Source: Tenodera sinensis (lineage: Eukaryota > Arthropoda > Insecta > Mantodea > Mantidae). From it: DNA of 64,000 nt. Below, piece after piece: positions 23,081 to 34,355 of this stretch. The notes below the pieces were generated by a model, which saw only the letters and a list, made by a program, of their open reading frames with translations, was not told the origin of the DNA and made no database searches. Numbering within the stretch: position 1 is the stretch's first letter; the number at the start of each line of letters is the position of its first letter. A program made the position numbers and the translations under genes. The DNA is taken from contig CM060962.1 of NCBI GenBank assembly GCA_030765045.1, positions 92,583,912-92,647,911 of the forward strand. Reading direction: 5' to 3'.

Positions 23081-23519
23081 AGACGGAGTTTGAAGCACAA
23101 AACTTTGCCTTATATAAACACCTTCAACATTTTTCTGGTGCTGCTTGTATCCATTCTCAATAGGCATCCGAATGGTTCCCAGTGAAAGACTTTATTATGG
23201 AGTTGTCCAAAGTGGTGACATCTGTTGGGAACATTATAAACTTTCAGAGGTGATTTGATGAAAGCAGATCAGAATTTATCTCGTTTTCCTTGTTTCTTAG
23301 CATGTGTATTTTTTCCATGTATCTATTAAACATCTGGTTGAGAAGACCATATAACCAGCTGGGAGGGTATGCTGACCATGTCCCACCTCCAGTACTACAA
23401 CCTGCTCATGATGCCTATGATGGGCAGAGGTGGGGGAGGCAGCAGTCAGGCAGTAGGCCTTGGCCCAGACAGGCTGTTGTGCCACAGGGTTATGTTTACC
23501 TAATACTATAACAAGACAC
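23081..23519. other. Intronic sequence, no recognised feature
   Basis: Open frames at 23290-23536 on both strands have no recognised domain. The sequence lies downstream of the minus-strand promoter-like segment at 23520-23960. Confidence 0.4.
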
Positions 23520-23960
23520 CAGTTGCTACTAAACACTTCATAATTTTAACACTTTGGTGCTTAGCGTAGCATACAATGTTACACTTGAGGCGTTGTATGC
23601 ACTCAGAACAAACACAACTTATCCATCAAATTGAATCACAACCGAACTGCTGAGTCACAACACAGAATTGAACTGCTCTCAGCATTGTCCACTGCATTCA
23701 ACTGAACTCTCACTGTCAATTGTCTACTGAAAAAGTGTATGCCAGGTACTTGCCAGCTCCTTATATAGGGCCTGAAAACAAAACCAACCTTCTGGGAAGG
23801 GAACCTACTCAAACCAGTCCAAGAAAATCTTGTAGAGTGAGGGAGTGGCACTTGTTCTGTGGGAGGCTGGGCATTAGCTGTACCTAAGATCAGGTAACCA
23901 GATGGATATGTGCCAATCACCCACAGCAACATAGGTAGTTTTGCGCTGCAATCACACTAA
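23520..23960 (-). promoter_or_regulatory. Promoter-like repeat with TATA box (minus strand)
   Basis: On the minus strand, GTTCCCTTCCCAGAAGG (a weak heat-shock-element-like cluster) precedes TATATAA at 23761-23767. A leader-like stretch rich in CAGT and GTTCAGTTG follows. It contains TTCAGTAGACA, also present downstream of the TATA box at 29972. Both segments end near a splice-donor-like GGTAAA. An LTR-type or host-derived promoter is possible. Confidence 0.4.
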
Positions 23961-24189
23961 TTTAACTCCGTAACTGGCAGCATTTAGGAGAACTGGGTGT
24001 GATCTCATGGTTGGTTGACCAGAAAAGATGGATAAGATAGCCTGTGTGTCCCATAAAGGGCGAAGGCCTCCTATAAAGGGAAGGCTTAACTTTTCCTAAT
24101 GTGGTGAGCTGTTCTACGTTAGACATAACCTACTTAAAATTAATAACTGAGTTTCTCTATGTTCTCACACCATCTTTCACCGTCATTAA

Positions 24190-24955
24190 TGACTGTCACT
24201 GTCTTTCACATGTGGTGTTTTTAGTTTATACACAGCTGTCTCTCGAGGGATTTCCACCTTCTTCTGTCTCTTGCAATCCTGGACCATTGTTAACCTGCTT
24301 GCTCCTTGAAGAAGTTAGCCTCCTGCCTAAATGGGGTCCCACATGGTAGCTCTGTACATCCATCTATCTGGTAGCCTGGCCACATGTCCACCCTATTTCC
24401 ATTTTCTTACAGTGGCTGCATGCGTGATGTCCTTTGTAGCTGCTAGTTGGTTGAGCGTCACATTTGGGATTCTGTCTTTCAGTGATATCCCATTAATTTT
24501 GTGCATCATTTTCCTTTGACACATTTGAATTTTGGACCTATGTTTCTGTGTTAGCAACCATGTTTGGCTGCCATAAAGTAATACAGGGTATAGCAGGTTT
24601 CCAGCATCTGTACTTTAACTTTTCTGCATAAAGTTTTCTCTAGCAGAATAAATTTAAGGGCCCAAAATGCCTTCCAGGACAGGGAGATTCTTTTATTTAT
24701 TTTATTTTCTGTTCTGTCCTTGAAAGAGATTAGCTGTCCGAGATAGGCATATTCTTCCATGTAATAAACTTGTAGTCTATCTACTGATACTGGAGTTGTT
24801 CTGTTTGACATTACCTGCATTTTAGGCATGTTCATTTTTAGGCGTGCTGCTTTGCTGTGTTCACACAATTGTTGTAGCATTGACTGTAATTCCTGTTGTG
24901 ATTTCACAAACAGAACCACATTGCCAGCAAATCTCAGATTTGTTAGTCAGCATCC
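24190..24955 (-). pseudogene. RTE-type LINE reverse transcriptase fragment
   Basis: The minus-strand reading is LTNLRFAGNVVLFVKSQQEL, MEEYAYLGQLISFKDRTENK, RISLSWKAFWALKFILL, then IPNVTLNQL and GGHVARLPDRWMYR. The order RT catalytic block, YLGQ, K-FW-L, GHV-R-PD is that of RTE-like LINEs. The catalytic FADD has become FAGN. The 5' half, including the endonuclease, is missing. Confidence 0.8.
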
Positions 24956-25195
24956 GTTACGATTAATTCCCTGGCTTTTGCTACAGTTTAATTTGAAAAA
25001 TAATTTAAACAGAATTGGGATATATTCTTCACCACTCTGTCCTCTATGTGATCTGCAAGAGGAAATGGATCGAGATCACCTTCAAATATGCCCGGCCACT
25101 TCTAGTGCCCCATCCATCAGTGAAAAATATTGGAGAGCAAGAGGAGTAATGAAATGTCAGAAATCCAGCATTAGCTAACAACAACAACAATTTGC
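24956..25195 (+). mobile_element. LINE 3' end fragment with (CAA)n tail
   Basis: The + strand reads RIGIYSSPLCPLCDLQEEMD and RDHLQICPA, the C-terminal Cys/His motif also seen at the end of the LINE at 56408-60164 (GISSSPICVLCNDPAEMNED). A stop and a (CAA)n tail at 25179-25192 follow. It is strongly 5'-truncated and abuts the RTE fragment head to head. Confidence 0.7.
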
Positions 25196-25238
25196 AAAAT
25201 AAAGATGGGCTACAGTTAATTTATCTGTCTTGTTTGTA

Positions 25239-25739
25239 CAAGGTGCATCTGAAAAGTTTGATAAATGGTCCCATGTGTTAAAAATCACACTGGTTAGGAT
25301 GAGGCGCCTGCGCATATGCATAGACATATCTCAACAAGCACCCTCATATCACCGAAGTGAAGCAGCGGTGCATGCTGCGACCAAGCTAATGGAGTCAGTG
25401 TGAGAACTCGTGTCATTGTTCATGAATATTTGAAAAAGCAGAAGACTTGTACCCGGTTTCTGCCACACACACACTAATGGACGAGTAGAAGCAAACTTGG
25501 ATGGAAACATCTGGAGTTCTCATCGACATGTCTGACAAAAATGCACAAGTTTTTAAAATCATAATTACAGGATATCAAATCTGGTGCTGCCAATATGATC
25601 TAGAAACTGAGCAACAGTCAATGGTATGGTGTTCGTTGTCTTTCCTGCCTCCCAGACAAAATCAACTAAGGCACCTGATCCCAACCAGTGCAGTTTTTAA
25701 CATATGGCATTGTTCATCAAACTTTTCAAATGCACCTTG
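25239..25739 (+). mobile_element. Mariner-type MITE with TA duplication
   Basis: The ends CAAGGTGCATCTGAAAAGTT and, minus strand from the right, CAAGGTGCATTTGAAAAGTT differ by one base in 20. TA flanks both (25237-25238, 25740-25741). The 501-bp interior has no intact transposase; MSQQAPSYHRSEAAVHAATK near 25330 may be the degenerate start. Orientation is uncertain. Confidence 0.85.
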
Positions 25740-25741
25740 TA

Positions 25742-26639
25742 TTTTATAGCTCTTACGTGTTCTTTTAGTTGTGTGTTCAATTATCTTTTTGTTTGCCTAA
25801 TGCAGATTTGGCTGCAATCAGAACAGTTTATTTTCTATATACCAGATATATTGATATTGTGGATTGGGTATTTAAGGTTGTGCTAAGCAAATGTATATTA
25901 TTAAATTTATTTTGTGGAGATAAGGTGTTTGTTTAATGTTCTTCTGAATGTGTGATAGGCTGTGGAGCAATACATGAGTTTTCTGCATTGCTTAAGTGTT
26001 GCTAAATTTTGTTAAAGACAAATCTAGTGATGGGACAAGGCCATTTGTTTATCAGAACTGCATGCATCACTCCCACTCTGCATTCAGAGCTGTTTCAAGG
26101 AAGTAATTCCTTTGGAAGTACTTCTACTTTTTCACCCTGTAGTGCTCCCAAATGACTTACTCTACCATGACCTTATTTCTTCACCATTAACATGTTGGCA
26201 TTGTAATGCCATTTGATGTAAAGCAAGCCATAACCAATGAGATGCTTATAGAGAATTCATTGTTTTATTACTGGAGGGCAGATGTATATGCATAAAAAGC
26301 CATAATATATGCATGCAAGCAGCAAAAAAGTGAAAACTATGCTCTTAAAATTAAAAGATATGCACAAAAATGTATTTTCTTCTAATAGTAAAATACGCTA
26401 TTTCCTGACACCATTTTACTTTTTTATAAAGCAACAATTGTAGTATTTGTACTTTTTTTGCTCCTAATTAAGTTAACAATTATATTTTACATTGCCATTC
26501 TCATTAATCTTGTGTGTAATTAACTAATTAATATGAAATACAAGTCAACAATCATTTAACGATTGATTACATATCAATTTTTGTTACAGTAAATAACCAA
26601 ATATTTTTCTAAATTCTCTGGTAGAAAGCTCTTCCTTCT
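25742..26639. other. Intronic sequence, no recognised feature
   Basis: AT-rich. TATGCAT-type words at 26290-26370 resemble the subterminal motifs of the hAT element at 4065-6505, but no matching inverted end was found. Confidence 0.4.
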
Positions 26640-27088
26640 GGTAATCGATGATAGTTTCTTGGGCTAACAGCCAGGTCAAATTTGGGTAACTACCCAAGCT
26701 TTCAGCGACCAACTCCGCTGCCATCCTCTGGGGAACTTAATCTAGACTACTGAGTGAATGAGTGGAGTTTAAGGCCCCGTCGACAGCTAGGTCATTTGGT
26801 CTAGACTACTGATGTTGCGATATTTATACCTAGCCCTTGGCAGATAAGAACCACCTACTTTCTTCCCATTGGTCGAGCTCCGGCCATGTGGAACCGGTCA
26901 GGTGATTGCTGATGCTTCTTTGTGCTGTGGAGGAGAGACATGCTGAATGACTGGTGTCCATACTTTGCTGATTTGAAGGCCTTCATCCCTGTTGAAGTTT
27001 TTTTTTTTAGCTTTAATGTATAGAGCTTCTTTAATCAACCTGTTGTAGTACCTAGAGGACTTTTCTTGCATTTGTGTAGGGGCAAAAT
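26640..27088 (-). pseudogene. Penelope-like element 3' fragment
   Basis: The minus strand reads YYNRLIKEALYIKAKKKNFN, then RDEGLQISKVWTPVI, the C-terminal R--KEA-EI----NFNR-EGL-LS--W-P-I signature downstream of the GIY-YIG domain. A 3' region of about 250 bp follows, including a hammerhead-like motif at 26674-26730 and a LINE-like TGACCTAGCTGTCGAC segment at 26780-26800. Upstream it is fused to a hAT fragment. Confidence 0.65.
26674..26730 (-). ncRNA. Hammerhead-ribozyme-like motif in Penelope 3' region
   Basis: On the minus strand CAGAGGATGGC is followed by AGCG ... CGCT (stem II-like), GAAA, and a hairpin TTGGGT-AGTT-ACCCAA. The layout recalls CUGANGA - stem II - GAAA - stem III of the hammerheads known in Penelope-like elements. 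The core box is CAGAGGA rather than CUGANGA, so this copy is probably dead. Confidence 0.35.
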
Positions 27089-27089
27089 T

Positions 27090-27530
27090 GGTTTTATGAT
27101 CTGGAATGTTTCTTCCACAATATTTCTCCAAGAATCCTCGTAGTCCTGAATTGTTTAATTTCTTTAAATGAATGTTTGCTGACACCAAAGCTTTACATAG
27201 ACCTGTTGAAAAAACATTTGAACTGTTCCTTGCAGAAAATGCTGATGTTAAAGTTGTCTGAATGTTTGATGTGCAGCATTTTTCTTGTGAGCTGCTGTTC
27301 GTAAGTGTTGCGTGATCTGAAACTTTCTTTCACAGGGAGCCTGTAAGTAAAAATGAATAATTAGTGAAATGTAATTTATCTTACTTTATTGTATATGAAA
27401 AGACATTCATTACAGAATTATACTGATTTAATAGTGTGATAAACTGATAATAAGTTATTTAAAATACTCACATGTTTGTTGCAGACTTGACACACAACAA
27501 TTTTTGCATTTGTTGTTAATATAGGATTCC
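27090..27530 (-). pseudogene. hAT (CGGBP1-like) transposase N-terminal fragment
   Basis: The minus strand gives a Cys-x2-Cys half finger (VVCQVCNKHV at about 27500), then KFQITQHLRTAAHKKNAAHQ, and VSANIHLKKLNNSGLRGFLE with KYCGRNIPD. This is the N-terminal zinc-finger and post-finger region of CGGBP1-like hAT proteins. It is distinct from the 4302-5822 element. At 27090 it fuses directly to Penelope sequence in the same frame. Confidence 0.65.
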
Positions 27531-29811
27531 CACCAATCCATTAGTGAAGCAAAGATATTTTACTGAATTTTTCCTTCGGCTTTGAAATACACTTGTCTGG
27601 ATCCACTAACATTCACAAAATGATATTTGAGAAACAGCTTAAGAATTTAAACTTTGATTCCCACTTTGTTTTGTCACCGTGGTGAACAATAATGTACAAT
27701 AAAGCTGATGTTCAAACTTCAAAGAACATCACCAGTTGAAAACTAGGAAAATTACCACCAACTGCCTATTGTTGGCAAACACGTTCCTTTCTTCTGAAAT
27801 CTTTCTTTTAGGAAATGGTTTAGGCCAGATTGTTTTATTGATCTGTTGAGGTTTAAAACTGCAGAACCCTACTCGGCATGGTCACTTGTGCGAAAAGGTA
27901 TATATATTTTATATACATAGAAAATAAGATGAAAATAAGATTATGTTCATTTGCAAATACATGACAACAAAGCAGAAATTTGTCATTTTATGGAGTTAAA
28001 AAGTAATATTTTAACAGAAAATAGAGAAAAAAGTAATATGTGCACCCATATGCACATTAGTAAAATATGTGCTAATCCCGTGAATATGCTTTTCTATGCA
28101 CTATAAAACTTTGCCAATTGATTCCAAATGACATGAAATGCATTTTCCTCTTCCATGCATATGTTTATATTTGAAGGAATAAAACATGCAAATATGCAGA
28201 AATCCACCCTTTATTTTTTACATGTTAATCATTTAGTTTACAAACGGTGTATAGGCAGTTTATATTGTGATCATTACAGCAACTGTAGTTTCAGTGAATA
28301 TGAAGCAAATTGTGTGAAGAACATAAACATGCCAGTACTTCTTGGAACTACTTTCTGTTTTACTGTGGAGTTGCAAATTCTGGCATGATTCTGTTTTTTT
28401 ATTTACCCTTTTGAACCACAAGCCTATTGGATAAGATTTGCTAACTTTTAGGCCATTCTGTAGGGTAATCCTGAAAGTAATACACAAACTGTATAAAAAA
28501 TCTAGGGCATCAAATACACAAAAATGGAAATTACAAAAATAGCAATCAAAATATTTGATTTTTAAAAGAAGTTACATGACAGATGTCAAGCAAGGGGTAC
28601 TCAAGACTAAGAGGGGAAGGTCATTGCTATGGAAACCTAAACAAAGGTTACCACATTGGTTATATTGGTGAATTATGTACTCCTCAGTTCAGCTATTGCT
28701 CCGTGTGTGTGGGAAACAGAGCTTGCTTGGGTGTTCAGTTGCATTATGTGTTGTTAGGCTACCTTGTTAAGTCATATTAAAATACATAGTTATGGAAGCA
28801 AGACTTGGTTGGGGGTAGAGGTAGACAGAGAATTCATGGCCCAAGTTGAACATCAGCTTCCGATCAGGGTATTACATTGCAGAGTCAAGCTAGAGAATTT
28901 ATCTGTTCTCTTAGGGAATTTCTCGAACAGGAAGAGTAGAATAGGCTCCTTCACAATGAACTTGTTATTTCTGTTAACCAAAGGATGAAAAGGACTACAC
29001 ATACTGTTAAAATAAGTGAAGTAAGCATTTCTAGAATTTAAAAGAAAATGAGCTACAGCCAGGTCTATCGTGAGACTTCAAGATTCGAGAGAATTCAAGA
29101 GCATCTCCAGTCATACAGCTGGATAATTTTCAATTATATGCCTTAAGAAGGCACATCTATGGATCTTAGACCTGAAAGGAGCATCATACCATACATAAGC
29201 TTTCCTCTTTTCTTAAAGAAGCAAGAACTGTTTGAGGGGCCTTAGTTTTTTTAGCTAATTCCCCCATGATCTGGGATTTGAGTTCAAAAAAATAAATAAC
29301 AGAAAACTGATATTAAAAAATATCGGAATATGATCTACATTATCTTGTATTATAGCTCTAAGAACTTTGTTTTTAAGAGAGAAATGCAGAACAAGAACTT
29401 GAAGGGAGTAGTGTGGTATAATAAGTACGCCTGTTCACAAATGTATTGTGACAAAATCGGCAATCTTTTTACTTTTCTGACACTATTTCCTCTAAATCTT
29501 ACTACAAATTCACAATTTCCTTCGCATTGCTAACACAGCTTATAAACTTCTCTACTACTACAATTCACAGTTGTTCTTCCGATAATCTTTCTTAGTCTTT
29601 CAATGTCTTTTTGCAGTTTCACTGTCTCTTATATCTTCACTATTATGATACAATCACTTGACGACACATACATGCTCGCTGACAGGCTGGCCGATTCACT
29701 CTCATAATTAAAACTAACTGTACACGACGACTTAAACAACAATTATTCGCTCAACTCCAACACTCAACTCTAAAAACTCACACCAACTCTAAAAAACTGC
29801 TCACTGTCTGT
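27531..29811. other. Intronic sequence, no recognised gene
   Basis: AT-rich with small open frames only. At about 28455 GGGTAATCCTGAAAGTAATA resembles a mariner-type terminus, but no partner end or transposase was found. Confidence 0.4.
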
Positions 29812-30215
29812 CCTATTTACACTGGAGCTGGTGTGATGTAACCTCCTTCAAGTTCTTTCCACTGCCTGTGTGCATGACTCAGCAAAGAAGTAGCCAGAAG
29901 TTTCTAGAGAATTCCTTTAGGTAGGTTCCAGAAGCTTCACTTTCGAGAAAGATCTGCCATGGAGCGGGCACTATATAAGAGGCTCACTCTTGCCCAGAGA
30001 CCAGTGAAGGAGGGAGACAGTCAGATAGTTAAACATTTACAAAACATTCAGTAGACAGCAACTGTGAATCATACCGAGTGCAGTTCAGTGTGAGTTGTGA
30101 TCCAGTAGTAACAGTTCAGTTGAGATTCAGTGGTTACGTTCTGTTACTCTAAGTTTGTGCAATAGTGACTTAAAGTGTAATGTTACCATTATGCTAACCG
30201 ATTAGAAGGTAAAGT
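29812..30215 (+). promoter_or_regulatory. Orphan heat-shock-type promoter region, possibly divergent
   Basis: Contiguous 5-bp heat-shock units lie at 29896-29915 (aGAAg tTTCt aGAga aTTCc) and 29925-29950 (gTTCc aGAAg cTTCa, then tTTCg aGAAa). A TATATAA at 29972-29978 follows about 22 bp downstream. On the other strand TGTAAATAGG (29812-29821) could be a second TATA box, which would make the array shared between divergent starts. A purine-rich leader and a splice-donor-like AGAAG|GTAAAG follow at about 30210. No heat-shock protein frame lies nearby on either side. Confidence 0.6.
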
Positions 30216-30389
30216 ATGATTAACAGTAATTGGTGTTCATTTGTTACAATAACTTCTTCTTAATATTCGTGATGACTCACAGGACTGACATTGGCAGACA
30301 ATAACTTGATAAATTTGAATCCAATCATAAGGATAACACACTTGTTGAACCTATCATTTGTTTAGTGCCATGACTGCCAAGAAATTTAT

Positions 30390-32341
30390 TGTTATTGTTG
30401 TCCATGCCTTCATTAAGTATTCCATTATGGAAATTGTGATCGATTACAATGCTTTTTCTTCAATTGAGAATGCCAAAATGAAAGTTTCTTTAATCCCCAG
30501 ACGTAAAAGAATTTCAATACATCTCTAAAAGCAGTGAGATGAATTCCATATTTGTTGCATGCTCTTTATTGTGATGTGAAGATAGGTAGAAGTGAAGTTG
30601 AGCAACATCTTGGCACCAAAAAACGCAAGCTTTATGTGAGTATTACTGGTACTTTATTGTTATTATTTTGTGGCCTAGAAATATCACCTGGAGAAGAAAA
30701 GCTTTTAGCTGCAGAGTTGTGTAAAATTTATCTCACAGTAGATCATCATTCTTACAGAAGTGTTGGTTGTGGTACAAAGATTGACAAAGAACTGTTCAAT
30801 TACTCATCAAACACAAAAGTAGAAAAATAAAGCTAAAGCCCTTTCTGAAAACATTCTAATACCATATTTTGTGAAAAAGCAGCTTGAGCATTTCAAGGAA
30901 CATGAATTACCATTTTTCATAGCAAGTGATGCCCCCAACGAAGGTGCAGCTAAGTGTTTATCATTAGTTCTACAGCATTTTCATTTCAAGAAGGGGTTCC
31001 AAAATGCTCTGCTAATTTCTACAATGATGATGAGGAGTCTTCAGTATCATATATCAAATCAATTAGTAAATAACCTTAGTATGTTCAGCTTAGATCTGAG
31101 TAAGACACCTGCTTATGCTGTCGATGATGGAAGTTATAACTATGGTAAAGACAATAGTGTGTACCAAAAACTGAAATTCACTCAACCAAACATCGTTCCT
31201 GCAAATTGTGTAGCCCATATTTTATACAATGTAACAAAATATGCTCAACAAAAGCTATATATTGATGTTGAGAACATTGTGATTAACGTGTACTCTCATT
31301 TTAGTAACCAGTCAAGAGAGTGCTAGCTGAAGGAATTTTGTGAATTTGTGGGGAAACAAATTTTCTTCTTTTGTTTATGGACACTTTTTAACTGCTGTAG
31401 CCCATTCTATACTGGGCATGAAAGGCAGCTTAATTTTGCTCAGAGTCCTGTTTATCAGGCTTGAGGTTCTTTTACATGCTGTAAATCTACAACACAGTAC
31501 CAATAACTTTATTTCCCTTCTGAAGGAACCCATACTAAGGATTTTTATACCCAGAAAAATCCATCACCCTCCTCCTGGTTTGAACCTGCAATTTTGGAAA
31601 CCAGAGGCTTGCATGTTACTCCTAGACCATGGAGGATGACCTTCTGAAAAATGGTGGCATCTTGTGATCACATTGCATTCTCGTTACCCATGAATAAATA
31701 GTGTGCTAAAATAGTGGGAAGTTCTGCACAGTTAGTTTTGAAGTCTAGGCAATGATGAGTATTCTAAAGTATTATGGGAGTGCTTAAGAAATGGAGAAAA
31801 TGATTTCTTTTTTCCCCCTCCAGTTGATACTGGACTTGATCAACTCTCACCAGATCTGTCCAATAAATGCAAAGCAGACTTCATTTTATTTTATGAAAGA
31901 GTTCTATTTTTTTAAGCAACTTTGACAAGAGAGTGCCTAAGTTAAGTGTTGACTTTATTAAAGCAGTCAGAGTTGTGAGTGCAGAATATTGATATGGAGG
32001 AACTCACTGAAGAATATACAGTATTAGAAATGTTCATAAATAATCATCAGATGAAAGAAAGATCTGCACAGTAAAGAATATTACCTTAAAGTTTTTAATA
32101 AATATGAGTTCCTTTTGACCTGAAGAAAGTGAGAGCATGCACCTTCTCTATTCCTTGCAGTAATGCACACACAGAACATATATTTTTAATAATGACATCA
32201 ACATGGATACAAGAAAGGAACCAGCTACAAGTGGACTCGCTGAAAGCAGAGCTCCAAATCTGTGTCAACGTTTCAAAAGAGTGCAGTACCATGTATAAGG
32301 AACTCCTGATCAACAAAATTGACAATTATTTTGATACATAA
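30390..32341 (+). pseudogene. hAT transposase pseudogene (second autonomous type)
   Basis: Pieces in order are ELCKIYLTVDHHSYRSVGCG and TKIDKELFN near 30710-30800, and FIASDAPNEGAAKCLSLVLQ with an SDA-N-G core at 30910. DDGSYNYGKDNSVYQKLKFT and IVPANCVAHILYNVTKYAQQ are at 31120-31250. The dimerisation domain is at 32129-32341 (FSIPCSNAHTEHIFLIMTST, WIQERNQLQVDSLKAEL). SD-S-KG--K, N--YG--NSVY-KLK and the SN---E--FS-M pattern identify hAT. Several stops and a SINE insertion at 31450-31641 inactivate it. Confidence 0.75.
31450..31641 (-). mobile_element. tRNA-derived SINE (fourth family) inside the hAT pseudogene
   Basis: On the minus strand ATGGTCTAGGAGTAACATG (A-box-like) and GCAGGTTCAAACC (B-box) begin the element. 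The body has GGTTCCTTCAGAAGGGAA and ACTGTGTTGTAGATTTACAG, which recurs at 39125-39345 on the + strand. It separates the middle and end of the hAT frame. Confidence 0.7.
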
Positions 32342-32469
32342 AACTAATCAGAGTTATTACTGATATACTTATACCACATAATATCTGCTGCCCAGCCGTT
32401 CAGGCCCGAAATTCACATTGTGCTAGAGTACCAAAGAATGTCCTCTTTACTGACATTTTACAAATGGTC

Positions 32470-33260
32470 ACCCTATGTGTTGGGAAACAATAATGCAGAA
32501 GTGGTGTGGTGCTCCATCATGTAGCAGCCATATTATCTATTGTATTGCCAAACGTGCATTCTCAAGTGAGAGAGCCAGAATGTTCTGCAGAAAGTTCAGA
32601 TACATTTCTCCGTTGAAGCATTGTGGAAGAGTAACTGGTCCAAGTAGGAGGTGGCCAAGAATCCCTGCCCAAACATTAATACTGAACTGCTGCTAATAAG
32701 ATGCTTCAACCATGTGCTGAGGATTTTCTGTAGCCCACTGTTGACGATTATGTAAGTTGATGATCCCATGTCTGATAAAGTTTGCTTCATCAGTGAAGAA
32801 AATAAATGAAAGAAGTGCGATAATGGTGCTGGCCTGGTGCAAAGACCAGCAACAAATCATTCTCGTAAAGGGACATTCATGGGTGATAATCCCTGCATGT
32901 ATGATAGAGATAATATCTGTTGTCATGCAGGATACACATAAACGTCCTTTGGCCATTTGCCTAGAGCTTGTACCAGGGTTGGTCTCAATATCCTGTAGAA
33001 CATGTTCCTCCACATCTGGTGTATGCACCTTCCACGGCTGCCATGCATGTTTGTCTATCTGAAAGGACTCATCTCACACAAACATCCAAAACATTAGCCC
33101 AAATGTTGTGTGATATGGTTGGTGCTGTCAGGGTACATACTTGGCTCAATACATCCATGCTGCCTGTCAACCATTTCCATCTGCTTGGCTGTAAACGAAC
33201 ACCATCTTGGCTTGTTCTTAGAATGAATACTGGTAATTTTGCTGCTACAGTATTCTGCTG
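32470..33260 (-). pseudogene. Mariner-like transposase (DUF4817-type HTH) pseudogene
   Basis: In mixed frames on the minus strand a helix-turn-helix region (FVYSQADGNG, then HQPYHTTFGLMFW) is followed by HTPDVEEHVLQDIETNPGTS, FIFFTDEANFIRHGIINLHN and RQQWATENPQH. FSINVWAGI and TLPQCFNG-MYL-FLQ follow. FTDEA-F holds the first catalytic Asp. The second and third blocks are lost or frameshifted. It is the same type as the element at 53973-54769. Confidence 0.75.
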
Positions 33261-34355
33261 TCCAATCATACAATCTGCAATGTACAAGAAATGTGCTGCA
33301 AGTGGTCCTAGAGAATGATGCTGTACATCAGTGCCATCTACCATGGCAATGCATTTTGGACACATTTTGATATTACCGTTAGTCCTGCATTTCCAGTCAG
33401 GAAACACTCCCCACAATTTGTCCATGTAAAGAAATTCATTGTGTATAACTATTTAGCCATTTATGTAACCAAAGCATTCATTGCATTTGTGCAGTTATTC
33501 AGTTATTCCATTAACAGACATTTAACCTAAAATTTCCAAAAATGGCACAACTTCATATTCCTCAGCATTTAAGTCAGAATTATTGATTTAAATTAAGCAG
33601 TTTTTCTCAAATTATAACATCATCTTAGCTGCAATAATGAAAGTCATTCAATAAGACCAATAATATAGGTAGACCTTATGAGCTTCATTGCTGCTAATAT
33701 CATTAGTCGCTTTCACTAATTCTGTTTGCCACTATTTGAATGAAATGCAATTAATGTCAGCTAAATAAATAGAGTGGAAATCTGATGCCAAAATATGTGT
33801 GTGATTTGCACATAAGTTTTGATCCTTTATACTTCAAGTTCAAGCAATATGGTGACCTATAACCTTTAATCAATATACATATCACATTTTAGTGGCCATG
33901 GTTGGTGTTACGGAGTGGAAATGAGGTGGTGAAACATTGTAGAGTAGGAAGTAAATGCTATACAATGAACTTCAAAAGAACTCCAGTTCCAAAAAGCAGA
34001 GTGGTCACTCTGCACTACTAATAATAGCTCACCATGCACTGTCTTGTTTTAAATTATATTCCATTAACAAACATTTTTGAAGCTGTCAAAAAATGTCTTG
34101 GTGGAACAAATAATGGTTAGCAATGCATTTAACTATTAAGGATGCATTTCTTAATGGAATGTTAGCTGTACGGGCCACCACATGAATGTCCTGATGCAGC
34201 ACTTTCCTCCACACCATGTTTTAAGAACAGTTGAAAACTGTGAAAGGCTAAATATACACTTTTGTGCACCACATTGTAAAGAACTTGGTATTTTATTTAT
34301 TCCTTTTCATGATCAGGAAGTCACCATATAGCCAATTATTGCACTGTAAGCTTTT
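33261..34355. other. Intronic sequence, no recognised feature
   Basis: AT-rich, with no frame or repeat that I recognise. Confidence 0.5.

Noticed and set aside
22616..23185. Long open frames (up to 183 codons) in several phases on both strands
   Set aside because: They arise only from the CG/TG/TGTGGG microsatellite and encode dipeptide or His/Pro repeats.
28455..28780. Mariner element starting at GGGTAATCCTGAAAGTAATA
   Set aside because: No partner terminus and no transposase motifs were found in the following 800 bp.
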